A stretch of 64,000 nt of DNA from Paenibacillus zeisoli (GTDB lineage Bacteria > Bacillota > Bacilli > Paenibacillales > Paenibacillaceae). Every line of letters starts with the position of its first letter. The first letter of the stretch is position 1. The DNA is taken from assembly GCF_003994465.1 (NCBI RefSeq), contig NZ_RZNX01000002.1:549550-613549 (forward strand), given 5' to 3'. A program made the translations under genes and the position numbers. Below are positions 1 to 7,781 of the stretch, one piece after another. The notes beneath the pieces are model-generated. The model worked only from the letters and a program-made list of their open reading frames with translations, ran no database searches and was not told the origin of the DNA.

Positions 1-1086
1 TCCCAGTACGGATAAGAGCAGCAGTAGTCCTGCTATGGATAGGAGTATTCCAAGCGAGGATAGGACTCGTAGGGCGATTCGCTTGGTTAACATCCCGGCA
101 ATGGGCGATATGATCAACATTCCTATTGTAATGGGAAGAATCCTTAGACCGGCCTCAAGTGCGTCATGATGGAAGGCAAATTGGAAGTATAGCGCGAAAA
201 GCAGGGCAACCGCCGTGCGAGCAAAGGAATGAAAGAAGGTAGCGATATTCGCCATACTGAACGTCCAATTTCTGAAAAGGCTTAGTTCCAGCAAAGGTGA
301 AGCCGATCGATGCTCATACCATAAAAATATAGGGGTTATGATCGCGAATACAGCAAAACCTCCCATCACTTGCTTGTCTCCCCAGCCGAGTTCTCCCCCC
401 TTGGATAAAGCTATGATTAGACCAGCTAAAGCGATAAAGACCAGGATACCGCCATATCGATCGACTTTGGGAAGAGGCCCTGTCCGCGGCTTCTCTCTTA
501 GAATCCGGAGGCCCCAGATGAGAGCCATGATCCCGAAAGGAACATTGAACCAGAACACCCACCTCCAGCCCCAAGCCGTCGTGACCAGGCCGCCAACGAC
601 AGGGCCAAGCACCTGCGCGATGGAAGCGGACAAGATATTCAGACCTAGACCGGTGCCAAGCTTCGATTTGGGAAAAGCATCGGTGATTAGCGGCGTTGTG
701 TTCGTCACCACGAGAGCCCCTCCGGCAGCCTGTATGACGCGGAGAAGAATGAGGATCTCTGCATTTGGGGAGTAGCCAAGAAGCAGACTGGTTACGGTAA
801 AGACGGCCAACCCGATTAAGTACATCCTTTTTCTACCGAAAATATCGGAAATTTGGCCAAAGACCAAGATCAGAATGGTGTTAACCAGCATGTAGGAAAG
901 TAAAATCCAACTTGAGCTTGCTGCATCTGCGTGAAAATACCGGCTTATTTCCGGCAATGCGACATTTAGCGTTCCGATATTGACCAGAACCAGAAACGCA
1001 CCGAGACTGGTTACGGATAGGACATACCAGGGGTACATCCGATCGTTCTGGGGTCGTTTCCTTTGAGTCATAGAGATCAACCTCAT
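1..1086 (-). CDS. MFS drug:H+ antiporter, DHA2 (14-TMS) type, C-terminus cut by window edge
   Basis: Continuous minus-strand reading frame that runs off the left edge; about 360 residues are visible. Translation shows a series of hydrophobic segments and MFS signatures: the loop 2-3 motif GQISDIFGRKR, a proline/glycine-rich motif C-like stretch (LGPVVGGLVTTAWGWRWVFW) and a charged loop before TM7. The family exports drugs or toxic compounds across the cytoplasmic membrane using the proton gradient. Two in-frame ATGs exist, at 1086 (AAGG upstream) and 1071; I use 1086. The gene starts 9 bp after the isochorismatase-like stop, so the two are probably cotranscribed and controlled by the divergent TetR regulator. 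Substrate unknown. Confidence 0.85.
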   Translation of the reverse strand, partial: MRLISMTQRKRPQNDRMYPWYVLSVTSLGAFLVLVNIGTLNVALPEISRYFHADAASSSWILLSYMLVNTILILVFGQISDIFGRKRMYLIGLAVFTVTSLLLGYSPNAEILILLRVIQAAGGALVVTNTTPLITDAFPKSKLGTGLGLNILSASIAQVLGPVVGGLVTTAWGWRWVFWFNVPFGIMALIWGLRILREKPRTGPLPKVDRYGGILVFIALAGLIIALSKGGELGWGDKQVMGGFAVFAIITPIFLWYEHRSASPLLELSLFRNWTFSMANIATFFHSFARTAVALLFALYFQFAFHHDALEAGLRILPITIGMLIISPIAGMLTKRIALRVLSSLGILLSIAGLLLLLSVLG

Positions 1087-1095
1087 GCAATAACC

Positions 1096-1674
1096 TTACG
1101 ATCTCTCTTCCGAAAAGGTTGAGATGATCTCTTGTGTGGTCCGAATACGCCCGATGCGCGGGAAAATGTGGCCTTTTACGTAATCATGTTCGGCTTGAGA
1201 GAATCCGGTCATCGCATCAATCGCAAAAATCTGCTGATAGCCATGCATAAACGCTTCTCGTGCAGTCGTATCCACACCAAGTCCGGTTGCGATGCCGCAT
1301 AAAACGATGGTCTCGATTCCCCTGCGGCGGAGCTGCAGGTCGAGCTCTGTTCCATAAAAGGCCCCCCACTGCTTCTTGGTAATGATGTGGTCTGTATCGG
1401 CGACCCGCATTTCGGGGACGATCTCATCCCATCCCTCAGGCAGTTTCAGTGCAGGTGCAGGCGTATCCAGCTTCGGTTTAGGGATATCCTTCAGGTCTTT
1501 GCTCGATACCCGGACCAGGGCAACCATAGAGCCCTGCTTACGGAATCTATCTGCCAAGACGGCGGCGTTGGACACCACCTGCTCGGCGGAATAAGGGGCG
1601 TATTGGTTCCCTAACCACTTTTGCAGATCAATGACAACCAGTGCTGTTTTTTGCGGATCAAACAACTTTTCCAT
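1096..1674 (-). CDS. Isochorismatase-family cysteine hydrolase
   Basis: 192 aa, the usual size for a single-domain isochorismatase-like hydrolase (cytoplasmic; family members hydrolyse amides, nicotinamide or isochorismate). The catalytic triad can be placed: Asp16 in VVIDLQ, Lys100 in [15 protein letters not shown], and the nucleophile Cys126 in [18 protein letters not shown], followed by the family's cis-peptide region. The start has a good GAGGAG site 9 nt upstream. It lies divergent from a TetR regulator and just upstream of a DHA2 exporter, which suggests a detoxification pair (modify or cleave, then export). The substrate cannot be told from sequence. Confidence 0.88.
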   Translation of the reverse strand: MEKLFDPQKTALVVIDLQKWLGNQYAPYSAEQVVSNAAVLADRFRKQGSMVALVRVSSKDLKDIPKPKLDTPAPALKLPEGWDEIVPEMRVADTDHIITKKQWGAFYGTELDLQLRRRGIETIVLCGIATGLGVDTTAREAFMHGYQQIFAIDAMTGFSQAEHDYVKGHIFPRIGRIRTTQEIISTFSEERS

Positions 1675-1799
1675 ACCGACATTCTCCTCACCATTCTTAT
1701 TTGACTTTAAGTTAGAAATATTGAACCCTTGGTCATTTGACTTGATGTTTTATATTTTGTACGATGGTTCATGGTAAGTCAAGCGGGGAGGTTTTATTT
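1675..1799. promoter_or_regulatory. Divergent promoter/operator between the isochorismatase-like gene and tetR
   Basis: The 125-bp gap holds TTGACTT at 1701-1707 and 1737-1743 and its inverse AAGTCAA at 1776-1782. TTGACT at 1737 followed by 17 nt and TACGAT (1760-1765) can serve as the rightward promoter of tetR. On the minus strand, TTGACT (rc of 1777-1782), 17 nt and CAAAAT can serve the leftward operon. The repeated box overlaps both promoters, so it is a plausible TetR operator or simply shared -35 elements; the sequence alone does not separate these. Confidence 0.5.
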
Positions 1800-2687
1800 A
1801 TGAGTGTAACAAGGGAAGAAGTAGTACAATCAGCAGCCAAGCTTTTTAAAGAACGTGGATTTCTTTCGACGACGATCCAGGATATTGCCGATGATTGCGG
1901 TATTTCCAAAGGGTCGGTCTATAAATACTTCCCTTCGAAGGAAGACATCTTTAGTGAGGTATTTGATCAATGCCATAACCACTATTTTGATCAAGTCGAT
2001 GAGCTGACACATCGTACCGGACTATCGCCGGAAGAACAATTTGTGCAGCAGATCGTTTTGCGATTCCGCTATTTTATGGAGTACAAACATATTCTGGTCG
2101 AATTTACTGAGCTCCCTATTCAACAGGATCCCAAGTTCCAACCGCTCAGACACAAGGTTAGGGGGCGGCTCATAAGGTGGCATAGCGAGTGCTTGCTCCA
2201 TGTGTTTGGCGAGGATATCCAGCCGTTCCTATGGGATTTAGTTGCCATCTATCGGGCGATTCTGAAGGAATATCTATTTTGGATTGTATATGAGGAGAAG
2301 TCGTTATCACTTGAGGAAACGGCGAAGTTCATCTTGGACAAGCTCCATGTGCTCGTTAAGCATATGAGAACGTCCGATCTGAAGTCTTTGCTGAACCAAG
2401 CTTCATTCGAGAGGTATTTGAACTGGGGATTCGAGGACCGTCAGGGTGAGAAGGAGCAGATTCTTAGCGAACTGTTTCGGGAGATGGATAAGGCCATTAA
2501 CACAATCCCGGCCGGTGCCGTACATCGTTCGGAAATAAGGGAGCTGTACCGTTTTATCCAGACAGAGGCTAGCAAGGAGACAGCGAATCATCCGTTGATA
2601 CAGGCCTCGCTGCACTATTTGGAGAGGGAGAAGGAACTTAAAAGTCTGGTCGTTCAGTTGAGGAATATTATATTCTCGGGTGCTTAG
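1800..2687 (+). CDS. TetR/AcrR-family transcriptional regulator
   Basis: 295 aa from the ATG at 1800, chosen because GGGGAGG lies 8 nt upstream; an in-frame ATG at 1764 has no site. The N-terminal HTH is classic TetR: EEVVQSAAKLFKERGFLSTTIQDIADDCGISKGSVYKYFPSKEDIF (residues about 4-50). The remaining about 240 residues form a long helical ligand/dimer domain, longer than the roughly 200-aa family norm. It is divergent from the isochorismatase-DHA2 pair and is presumably their repressor and its own. A GAGCAAAAC hairpin follows the stop. Confidence 0.9.
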   Translation: MSVTREEVVQSAAKLFKERGFLSTTIQDIADDCGISKGSVYKYFPSKEDIFSEVFDQCHNHYFDQVDELTHRTGLSPEEQFVQQIVLRFRYFMEYKHILVEFTELPIQQDPKFQPLRHKVRGRLIRWHSECLLHVFGEDIQPFLWDLVAIYRAILKEYLFWIVYEEKSLSLEETAKFILDKLHVLVKHMRTSDLKSLLNQASFERYLNWGFEDRQGEKEQILSELFREMDKAINTIPAGAVHRSEIRELYRFIQTEASKETANHPLIQASLHYLEREKELKSLVVQLRNIIFSGA

Positions 2688-2710
2688 ATTGATGGGTAAC
2701 TAAAGATAAA

Positions 2711-2732
2711 GAGCAAAACATAAGTTTTGCTC
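2711..2732. terminator. Bidirectional hairpin between tetR and a small minus-strand gene
   Basis: GAGCAAAAC (2711-2719), loop ATAA, GTTTTGCTC (2724-2732): a perfect 9-bp stem with A/T-rich sequence on both sides. It serves tetR on the plus strand and abuts the stop codon of the small membrane protein on the minus strand. Confidence 0.75.
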
Positions 2733-2935
2733 TAAAAATATTTATATTTCATTCTCTTGCCTATTTCAGCATTTCCCCATTTTTTCCCTGTTGTACTTTT
2801 TTGATTATTAATTAAATATGTCCTGAACTGTTTGTACATCCAACCGGCAACCAGGGATAGTAGGATATAAAACATTGCCAACGGCGAGTTTGGAAAAAAT
2901 GTTTTTATTGCAGTTACTACAAAACTTTCATTCAT
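2732..2935 (-). CDS. Small single-pass membrane protein, function unknown
   Basis: 67 aa. An AAGGGG site lies about 7 nt before the ATG, supporting real translation. Residues about 17-36 (SPLAMFYILLSLVAGWMYKQ) form one hydrophobic segment, followed by a strongly basic tail rich in Lys, Asn and Gly. I do not recognise the family; size and layout resemble holin-like or stress-induced small membrane proteins but no motif supports a specific call. It stands alone between two convergent or unrelated units and ends in the shared hairpin. Confidence 0.5.
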   Translation of the reverse strand: MNESFVVTAIKTFFPNSPLAMFYILLSLVAGWMYKQFRTYLINNQKSTTGKKWGNAEIGKRMKYKYF

Positions 2936-3044
2936 TTTGATCCCCTTACATAATTAGCACTTGTGTATAATTACGTCGACAATGTTCTATAGTTTCAGAG
3001 CACTATTAGTTAACTTTTATATAGGCCTCTACTCTGAGCAAAGG

Positions 3045-3473
3045 CTACTTGATCTGCTCGATCGATAGACTCAGCTTATAGTTCCCATACTTTAGTATCT
3101 CCTCTAATAGCTTGTTCAACTCCGTACCGTTGCTGATCCGAACACGCAGCCAATAACAGCCTTCTCCGCCTACGCGATGCACCTCCGCCACTGATTCGGT
3201 CGACCGGACGAAGTTTCGAAAGGCTTGATGTGCTTGATTCGAGTTCATGAAGACAATAAGAAAGGCATGAACATTTAATCCGATCTTCTCAGGATTCCAA
3301 CGCAGCGTATAACCATCAATAACGCCGCTGTCTTCCAGCTTTCGCACCCGCGCGCCAACGGCCTGCCCTGTAAGATGGACGATCTCTCCGATCTCCTTGT
3401 AGGTAAGGAGCGCATTATTTAGCAAAACTTCCAGAATCCTCAGATCTGTATCGTCAATAGCTTGGTTGGCCAT
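3045..3473 (-). CDS. Lrp/AsnC-family transcriptional regulator
   Basis: 142 aa from the ATG at 3473 (MANQAIDDTDLRILEVL); the AGGAAGTGG upstream fits this start better than an in-frame ATG 7 codons earlier. The N-terminal winged HTH is typical (DDTDLRILEVLLNNALLTYKEIG...LTGQAVGARVRKLEDSGVIDGY). The C-terminal half is a RAM/ligand domain with VHRVGGEGCYWLRVRI. Family members sense amino acids or related small molecules. It is divergent from a GNAT acetyltransferase across about 127 bp, the likely target. Confidence 0.9.
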   Translation of the reverse strand: MANQAIDDTDLRILEVLLNNALLTYKEIGEIVHLTGQAVGARVRKLEDSGVIDGYTLRWNPEKIGLNVHAFLIVFMNSNQAHQAFRNFVRSTESVAEVHRVGGEGCYWLRVRISNGTELNKLLEEILKYGNYKLSLSIEQIK

Positions 3474-3600
3474 TTGGCATCCACTTCCTTTCACAACGTA
3501 AGCAAACCCGCCTGAATTCGTTCATCAAGCTATGTAGTGAGTCCTGGGACTACTGCTAAAATTAATATTATCACAGCTCAATTTTTCGGGAGGAATTCAG

Positions 3601-4053
3601 ATGAACATTATGAGCCGGACGAAAACAGACACCTCCAGTGTGATGTTATCGACGGATAGGAGCTTGCTCAACCTACCCTTTGTCTACCACTATCTACATG
3701 AGCATATGTACTGGGCGAAAAATCTAACGTTTGACGCTTTCGAGAGGGCCGTCGCCCATTCGGCAATCGTGGTCGGTGCGTACGATTCCTCGGTGAATGG
3801 ACAACTGGTCGGATTCGCTCGGGTCGTCTCGGACTGCGCAACTTTCGCCTACCTGACCGATGTCTTCGTCATATCTAAGTTTCGTGGACAAGGCTTGTCC
3901 AAGAGGATGATGGAGATCATTGTAAATCATCCGGATCTGCAAGGACTGAGACGATTCTTACTTGTGACCGAAGATGCGCAGGAGCTGTACGCCAAGTTCG
4001 GATTTGAACTACTGAAGGACACAGCAAACTGGATGCAAATATACAAAGGATAA
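3601..4053 (+). CDS. GNAT-family N-acetyltransferase
   Basis: 150 aa; GGGAGG lies 8 nt before the ATG. The acetyl-CoA site is readable: YLTDVFVISKFRGQGLSKRMMEII (motif A, Q/RxxGxG/A type) and, near the C-terminus, LYAKFGFELL. It transfers an acetyl group from acetyl-CoA to an amine; the substrate is unknown. It lies divergent from an Lrp-type regulator, and a hairpin terminator follows at 4062. Confidence 0.9.
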   Translation: MNIMSRTKTDTSSVMLSTDRSLLNLPFVYHYLHEHMYWAKNLTFDAFERAVAHSAIVVGAYDSSVNGQLVGFARVVSDCATFAYLTDVFVISKFRGQGLSKRMMEIIVNHPDLQGLRRFLLVTEDAQELYAKFGFELLKDTANWMQIYKG

Positions 4054-4061
4054 CGTGGAAA

Positions 4062-4082
4062 GGCACCCAATCGGGTGTCTTC
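4062..4082 (+). terminator. Terminator after the GNAT gene
   Basis: GGCACCC (4062-4068), loop AATC, GGGTGTC (4073-4079), with one G-T pair, followed by TTCTTAAAAATTTT. Confidence 0.65.
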
Positions 4083-4144
4083 TTAAAAATTTTAGTCAAA
4101 TATAGATATCATTGTTGTATGATTGACATCCGCCTGAACCATCT

Positions 4145-5047
4145 TCAAACTGTTTTTTTGGGATTAACCGGTGAGTAGTTCAAGAAGCTCCACTTCATCG
4201 GAACAGCATGAGAAATAAATCTCACAGCTTCTATATGAAACTCAATGACTCTTTCCGCTGAAGGAAAGCTGTCCACGATCTTCGCATCCCAATGCACCTC
4301 GGTCACACCACTCATTTGCAAAATATCGCCAGTCTCAAAATTGAGGAATAGCAAGCCCGCTTGGGGATGCCCTAACAAATTCCCAAGTGTGTTGAACATC
4401 GAGTTGCCTTTGTAATCGGGAATCCATAACGTTCTCGTATCCTTTACCTGAACAAAACCTGGCATTCCTCCACGATGCGAAACATCCATCCCATATTCAG
4501 CATGATGGCTTGCAATAAAAAGTGTATCTGCCTGTGTGACTATTTGCATCATAGGTTCACTTAAATTTGTACCAGTGACATAGTCATGTTTGTCATTTCT
4601 ATTCGAAGTTCCTGTCCAAGCACGAGCTTGAATATACTTAGGACAATTAGAGTAAACCTGATCAATATGGAACAAAAAACCCCCTTCATCCCGCCTTTGT
4701 ATTCTTCCATTCAAACGCATTCTTCGTCTCGTCTCAAAATCAACAGCTATTAAAGCTAAAGGAGCGCCTGCACCAAGTGTATCTTCAGAAGGATCTTGTA
4801 CATACGGAAGGGCATTCACGCGGATCGTCTCCGAATCTAATACTTCAATGAAACCAGGAGGACCTTGCAAGAAAGATGCCCAAACACAATTATCACCTTG
4901 AATCACACCAGTGAACAGGAGAGGCTGCTGCTCCAAAAATTTCTTGGCCACTTCGGGAATTTGGGTATAGATGTCCTTTTTGCGTTCAGCAATTTCCCGC
5001 ACACCAGCCCGTTCCTGAATACGAATCTCATCGGGATGGTACTTCAT
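4145..5047 (-). CDS. Pyridoxamine 5'-phosphate oxidase-like FMN-binding split-barrel protein
   Basis: 300 aa. The ATG at 5047 overlaps the stop of the VOC gene (TAATG), implying translational coupling. Two split-barrel-like halves can be seen: residues about 45-140 (FTGVIQGDNCVWASFLQGPPGFIEVLD, NALPYVQDP) and about 185-270 (DTLFIASHHAEYGMDVSHRGGMPGFVQVKD, LWIPDYKGNSMFNTLGNLLGHPQAGLLFL). The motifs match the COG3576-type family, flavin-linked oxidoreductases of unclear substrate, rather than PdxH itself. It is the last gene of a CGNR regulator-linked group with a VOC dioxygenase-fold protein. Confidence 0.82.
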   Translation of the reverse strand: MKYHPDEIRIQERAGVREIAERKKDIYTQIPEVAKKFLEQQPLLFTGVIQGDNCVWASFLQGPPGFIEVLDSETIRVNALPYVQDPSEDTLGAGAPLALIAVDFETRRRMRLNGRIQRRDEGGFLFHIDQVYSNCPKYIQARAWTGTSNRNDKHDYVTGTNLSEPMMQIVTQADTLFIASHHAEYGMDVSHRGGMPGFVQVKDTRTLWIPDYKGNSMFNTLGNLLGHPQAGLLFLNFETGDILQMSGVTEVHWDAKIVDSFPSAERVIEFHIEAVRFISHAVPMKWSFLNYSPVNPKKTV

Positions 5048-5481
5048 TAGAAGAATCCACAAGCTTTACCATTCGTCGTTGAGCACTGATGACCGCTAAT
5101 TCCATGCGATGTATAGATTTCCAAGCGGATGCCGTCTGGATCTTCGAAGTAAATACCCCCAGAATCAGCGCCCTCTTGATGAGCTACGATCCCCTCATAA
5201 ATAAGTGTCACGTTATGTACTCGTAATTTCTCCTCGATTTTCTTCACTTGTTCAACAGAATCGACTTCAAACGCAAGATGATGCAGACCTGGTAACTCTT
5301 TAGAGAATGCTCCACTGCTTTGCTGCCATAATGTAAGTGTTGTTTTCTCATCCCCAAAAATTGCAAATGCTTTTCCAATTTCATCAGAACGAGACTTCAA
5401 CTTAAAACCAAGGATATCCTCGTAAAAACGAACCGAACGCTCCAACTCCGTCACATTTAAACCGACATGACCCAATAACAT
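5047..5481 (-). CDS. VOC-superfamily (glyoxalase/bleomycin-resistance/dioxygenase fold) protein
   Basis: 144 aa with two beta-alpha-beta-beta-beta modules. Metal-ligand candidates are His5 (GHVGLNV), the His pair in LHHLAFEV, and Glu in GIRLEIYT near residue 121, as in glyoxalase I-type members. GGGAGTGG sits just before the ATG. The stop overlaps the next gene's start by one base, so the two products are probably made together. Family members isomerise, cleave or bind small molecules such as methylglyoxal or antibiotics; the substrate here is unknown. Confidence 0.87.
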   Translation of the reverse strand: MLLGHVGLNVTELERSVRFYEDILGFKLKSRSDEIGKAFAIFGDEKTTLTLWQQSSGAFSKELPGLHHLAFEVDSVEQVKKIEEKLRVHNVTLIYEGIVAHQEGADSGGIYFEDPDGIRLEIYTSHGISGHQCSTTNGKACGFF

Positions 5482-5597
5482 AAAACCACTCCCTAACCAT
5501 CGTATTTTTCTTACAGGTATTATAATACACTTAAATTTCTAACCTGTAAACATAAATTTTACCGGTTATATTCACTTCTCCCTAGATCTATATAACA

Positions 5598-5640
5598 AAA
5601 GGGCTAGATCACCCTCTTAACCGAGGAAATCTAACCCTTT
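5598..5640 (-). terminator. Hairpin terminator after the CGNR regulator gene
   Basis: AAAGGGCTAGAT (5598-5609) pairs with ATCTAACCCTTT (5629-5640) with a single mismatch, with an inner CCTC/GAGG pairing. On the minus strand it ends CCCTTTTG. It separates the CGNR gene from the VOC gene. Confidence 0.7.
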
Positions 5641-5657
5641 ATTCAACATTACTAATG

Positions 5658-6260
5658 TTATTCAGCTTCTTGCTCTATTTTTTTCATGCGATGATAGTGG
5701 TTGTTGACTTTGACGCGGTTTCCACACTTCTCCATACTGCACCATTGGCGTTGCTGATTTTTGCTTTTATCGTAAAAATAGAGAATACAAGCGGGGTTCT
5801 TACATTTTTTTAATTTAGCCGGAGAAATTGAAGTCATAAATTGTGCAATTTCATCTAAAAATAATCCCGGCAAGTTATCGACCGAATATTTTCTTACCAT
5901 CTTCAGAATAGATTGTTCTTGGTTTACTTGTAAATAACTGCGATAATGCAGCAAATGTGTATTTAAATCTTCAAACATGAAGTCAGGCAGCTTCCTTTGG
6001 TTAATGATCTCTTCCATATAATTTTCTAATCTCTCTCTAATCGCCAATACTTTACTTAGGATTTCTTCCTGATCATGCTGTGAGAGAGATAAAGGGTCTC
6101 CCTCAATCAGAGACAGTCGATCCGTTTCTTGAAGCCATCGGACAAGACCTTCACAATTGTTTAGCAGTTCCGTTCGTATTCCCTTCACATTTTTCCGTGT
6201 GTTCACAAAGTCGGTTACAAAGTGGTTACCAATGAAAATAAACGTTGATTCGTCCATCAT
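5658..6260 (-). CDS. CGNR zinc-finger (ABATE domain) transcriptional regulator
   Basis: 200 aa. The N-terminal about 140 residues match the ABATE-type stress domain (GNHFVTDFVNTRKN...LVRWLQE). The C-terminal zinc finger is clear: CKNPACILYFYDKSKNQQ, then RQWCSMEKCGNRVKVNNHYHR, giving the four cysteines and the CGNR box. AAGGAG lies 4 nt before an ATG-ATG start. Such proteins are putative DNA-binding regulators; the next genes downstream, VOC and PNPOx-like, are the likely partners although a terminator lies between. Confidence 0.88.
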   Translation of the reverse strand: MMDESTFIFIGNHFVTDFVNTRKNVKGIRTELLNNCEGLVRWLQETDRLSLIEGDPLSLSQHDQEEILSKVLAIRERLENYMEEIINQRKLPDFMFEDLNTHLLHYRSYLQVNQEQSILKMVRKYSVDNLPGLFLDEIAQFMTSISPAKLKKCKNPACILYFYDKSKNQQRQWCSMEKCGNRVKVNNHYHRMKKIEQEAE

Positions 6261-6446
6261 ACTCTCCTTACAAAATGAATTTTGTTAGCTCAACTATAAC
6301 CAATTAAACAATCGTTAACAAGTTACATTTCGCGGAGATATCCTTCAATTCTTATTTCCATTCGTAACCCTACTTTCCGCTGTACCCATGTAGATGCCCC
6401 AGATAGCTCCATTGAGGTCCGCTTGCATTTCCAGCCGGCAACGAAT

Positions 6447-6492
6447 AAAAACGTGATGAATCCCTACTTTATGAAGGGATCATCACGTTTTT
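6447..6492 (-). terminator. Strong terminator of the doxX-CDGSH unit
   Basis: AAAAACGTGATG (6447-6458) pairs with CATCACGTTTTT (6481-6492), with inner TCCCT/AGGGA. The U-tract exists on both strands; position suggests it ends the minus-strand DoxX-CDGSH transcript. The rest of 6261-6528 shows no gene. Confidence 0.8.
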
Positions 6493-6528
6493 ATGAGTTT
6501 CGGTTCATCTCCAGGCAGAGAGTTATGA

Positions 6529-6729
6529 TTATTGGGCCGAGGAAGCCTCTCTGAATCCGGATGTTTTATGAGTACCATCGCAAAATGGCTGTGTCTTTGA
6601 TTGTCCGCAGCGGCAAACGGCTATCGTATCGCTGGTTTGAAAAGCGTTTCCACTTCCATCCACCAGTTCGAAGCTCCCTTGAATAACAAAAGGTCCCTCA
6701 TCGTACTTTGTAATTTTTACTTTAGACAT
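6529..6729 (-). CDS. CDGSH-type [2Fe-2S] iron-sulfur protein
   Basis: 66 aa from the ATG at 6729, preceded by AAAGGAGGTG; a GTG 4 codons earlier lies inside that site. The cluster motif is CRCGQSKTQPFCDGTHK, matching the mitoNEET/CDGSH pattern C-x-C-x(9)-C-D-G-x-H with three Cys and one His ligand. Microbial members are small soluble redox or Fe-S handling proteins. The start overlaps the doxX stop by 8 nt, so the two are translationally coupled and probably form a small redox unit under the MarR regulator. Confidence 0.92.
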   Translation of the reverse strand: MSKVKITKYDEGPFVIQGSFELVDGSGNAFQTSDTIAVCRCGQSKTQPFCDGTHKTSGFREASSAQ

Positions 6730-7144
6730 GTTTCGTTTCACCTCCTTTACGAGAAGTCAACCAAACTTGTTTGAGTGATTTCGTGTTGGTCACGGCTACA
6801 TGCAAACAGGCGACCAGCAGTAGTAGGTCGAACTCATAGCCAGTGTTCGTATTCGAGATGAAACCGACGGCGAGCTTCACCTTAAATAAGGCGGTCAGAA
6901 GAATAAGACTAAATAGGATGGCTAGATATCGCGAGCCGATTCCAATGATCATGATGATGCCTCCAAGCAGTTCAATCCATGGGAGTACATGACCGAAAAA
7001 TGCTGCCAGTGGAAATCCCTGACTATACAGCCATTCCGACAAATTAGAATATCCCCATTCTAATTTGAATTTCCCATGCATGAAAAAAATGACTCCCGTC
7101 AATATGCGCAGAACGGTATTGGCGTAAAAACTCATGCTGTACAT
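6722..7144 (-). CDS. DoxX-family integral membrane protein
   Basis: 140 aa with four predicted membrane segments. The N-terminus RILTGVIFFMHGKFKL and PWIELLGGIIMIIGIGSRY match the DoxX pattern. DoxX proteins sit in the cytoplasmic membrane and are linked to quinone/thiol or sulfite redox stress. AAAGGGG lies 13 nt before the ATG, a long spacing, so an ATG 3 codons inside is also possible. It is divergent from a MarR regulator with two inverted repeats in the intergenic gap, a common DoxX arrangement. Confidence 0.88.
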   Translation of the reverse strand: MYSMSFYANTVLRILTGVIFFMHGKFKLEWGYSNLSEWLYSQGFPLAAFFGHVLPWIELLGGIIMIIGIGSRYLAILFSLILLTALFKVKLAVGFISNTNTGYEFDLLLLVACLHVAVTNTKSLKQVWLTSRKGGETKHV

Positions 7145-7179
7145 TTGAAAAACCGAACCCCTTTCGTAATTAGTTTCAT

Positions 7180-7248
7180 AATCAACAATTGATTACGCAA
7201 CTAAATATAGCACCTGGTTAGTTGCTCAGTCAACAAATATTTGGTTGA
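7180..7248. promoter_or_regulatory. Putative MarR operators between doxX and marR
   Basis: Two inverted repeats lie in the 154-bp divergent gap: AATCAA-CAA-TTGATT (7180-7194, perfect 6-bp arms) and TCAACAAATATTTGGTTGA (7230-7248), which contains the perfect palindrome CAAATATTTG. Their size and AT-rich dyad form suit MarR dimers; each sits close to one of the two start codons. Confidence 0.55.
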
Positions 7249-7298
7249 TCATACAACAAAAATGATTTATATTGTTTTTAACGAATGGGGGATGAACG

Positions 7299-7781
7299 AT
7301 GGATAGGTTATCGGAAAAAGAGTTGACTGCTTGGCGGTTGTTTATAAAAGCTCATGCCAAAATCATAGAGTTCATTGAGCGGGATTTGGCCGTACAGATG
7401 AAAGTCCCGCTAACCACATACGATGTTTTGATCGCTTTGTTTGAGGCACCCGATCGCAGGCTTCGCTTTTCAGAATTAAATCGGAAAGTGGTCTTGAGTA
7501 AAAGCGGCTTAACAAGGATGATCGACCGACTGGAGCGCGAAGGATTAATTCAAAGAGAAAAAAGCGAAGAGGATCGACGGGGTGCATATGCTGTTCTCAC
7601 GGATGAAGGGGAAAACCAGCTGCGTAAAGCTTGGCCTATATATGCAAGGGGGATCAAGCAGTATTTTGCCGCCTCTTTATCTGATGAGGAAGTAGAGACT
7701 CTGACACGTTCTTTTGGCTTGATCTATCAAGAGCTGCAATCTTCGGAGGAAATAGAGGGGAAAAATCATGAGAGAAAGTAG
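7299..7781 (+). CDS. MarR-family transcriptional regulator
   Basis: 160 aa with GGGGGA before the ATG. The winged HTH is textbook MarR: LRFSELNRKVVLSKSGLTRMIDRLEREGLIQREKSEEDRRGAYAVLTDEG (about residues 56-105). Such proteins repress neighbouring genes and release on binding phenolic or oxidising ligands. It is divergent from doxX-CDGSH and overlaps the following MOSC gene by 14 nt. Confidence 0.92.
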   Translation: MDRLSEKELTAWRLFIKAHAKIIEFIERDLAVQMKVPLTTYDVLIALFEAPDRRLRFSELNRKVVLSKSGLTRMIDRLEREGLIQREKSEEDRRGAYAVLTDEGENQLRKAWPIYARGIKQYFAASLSDEEVETLTRSFGLIYQELQSSEEIEGKNHERK

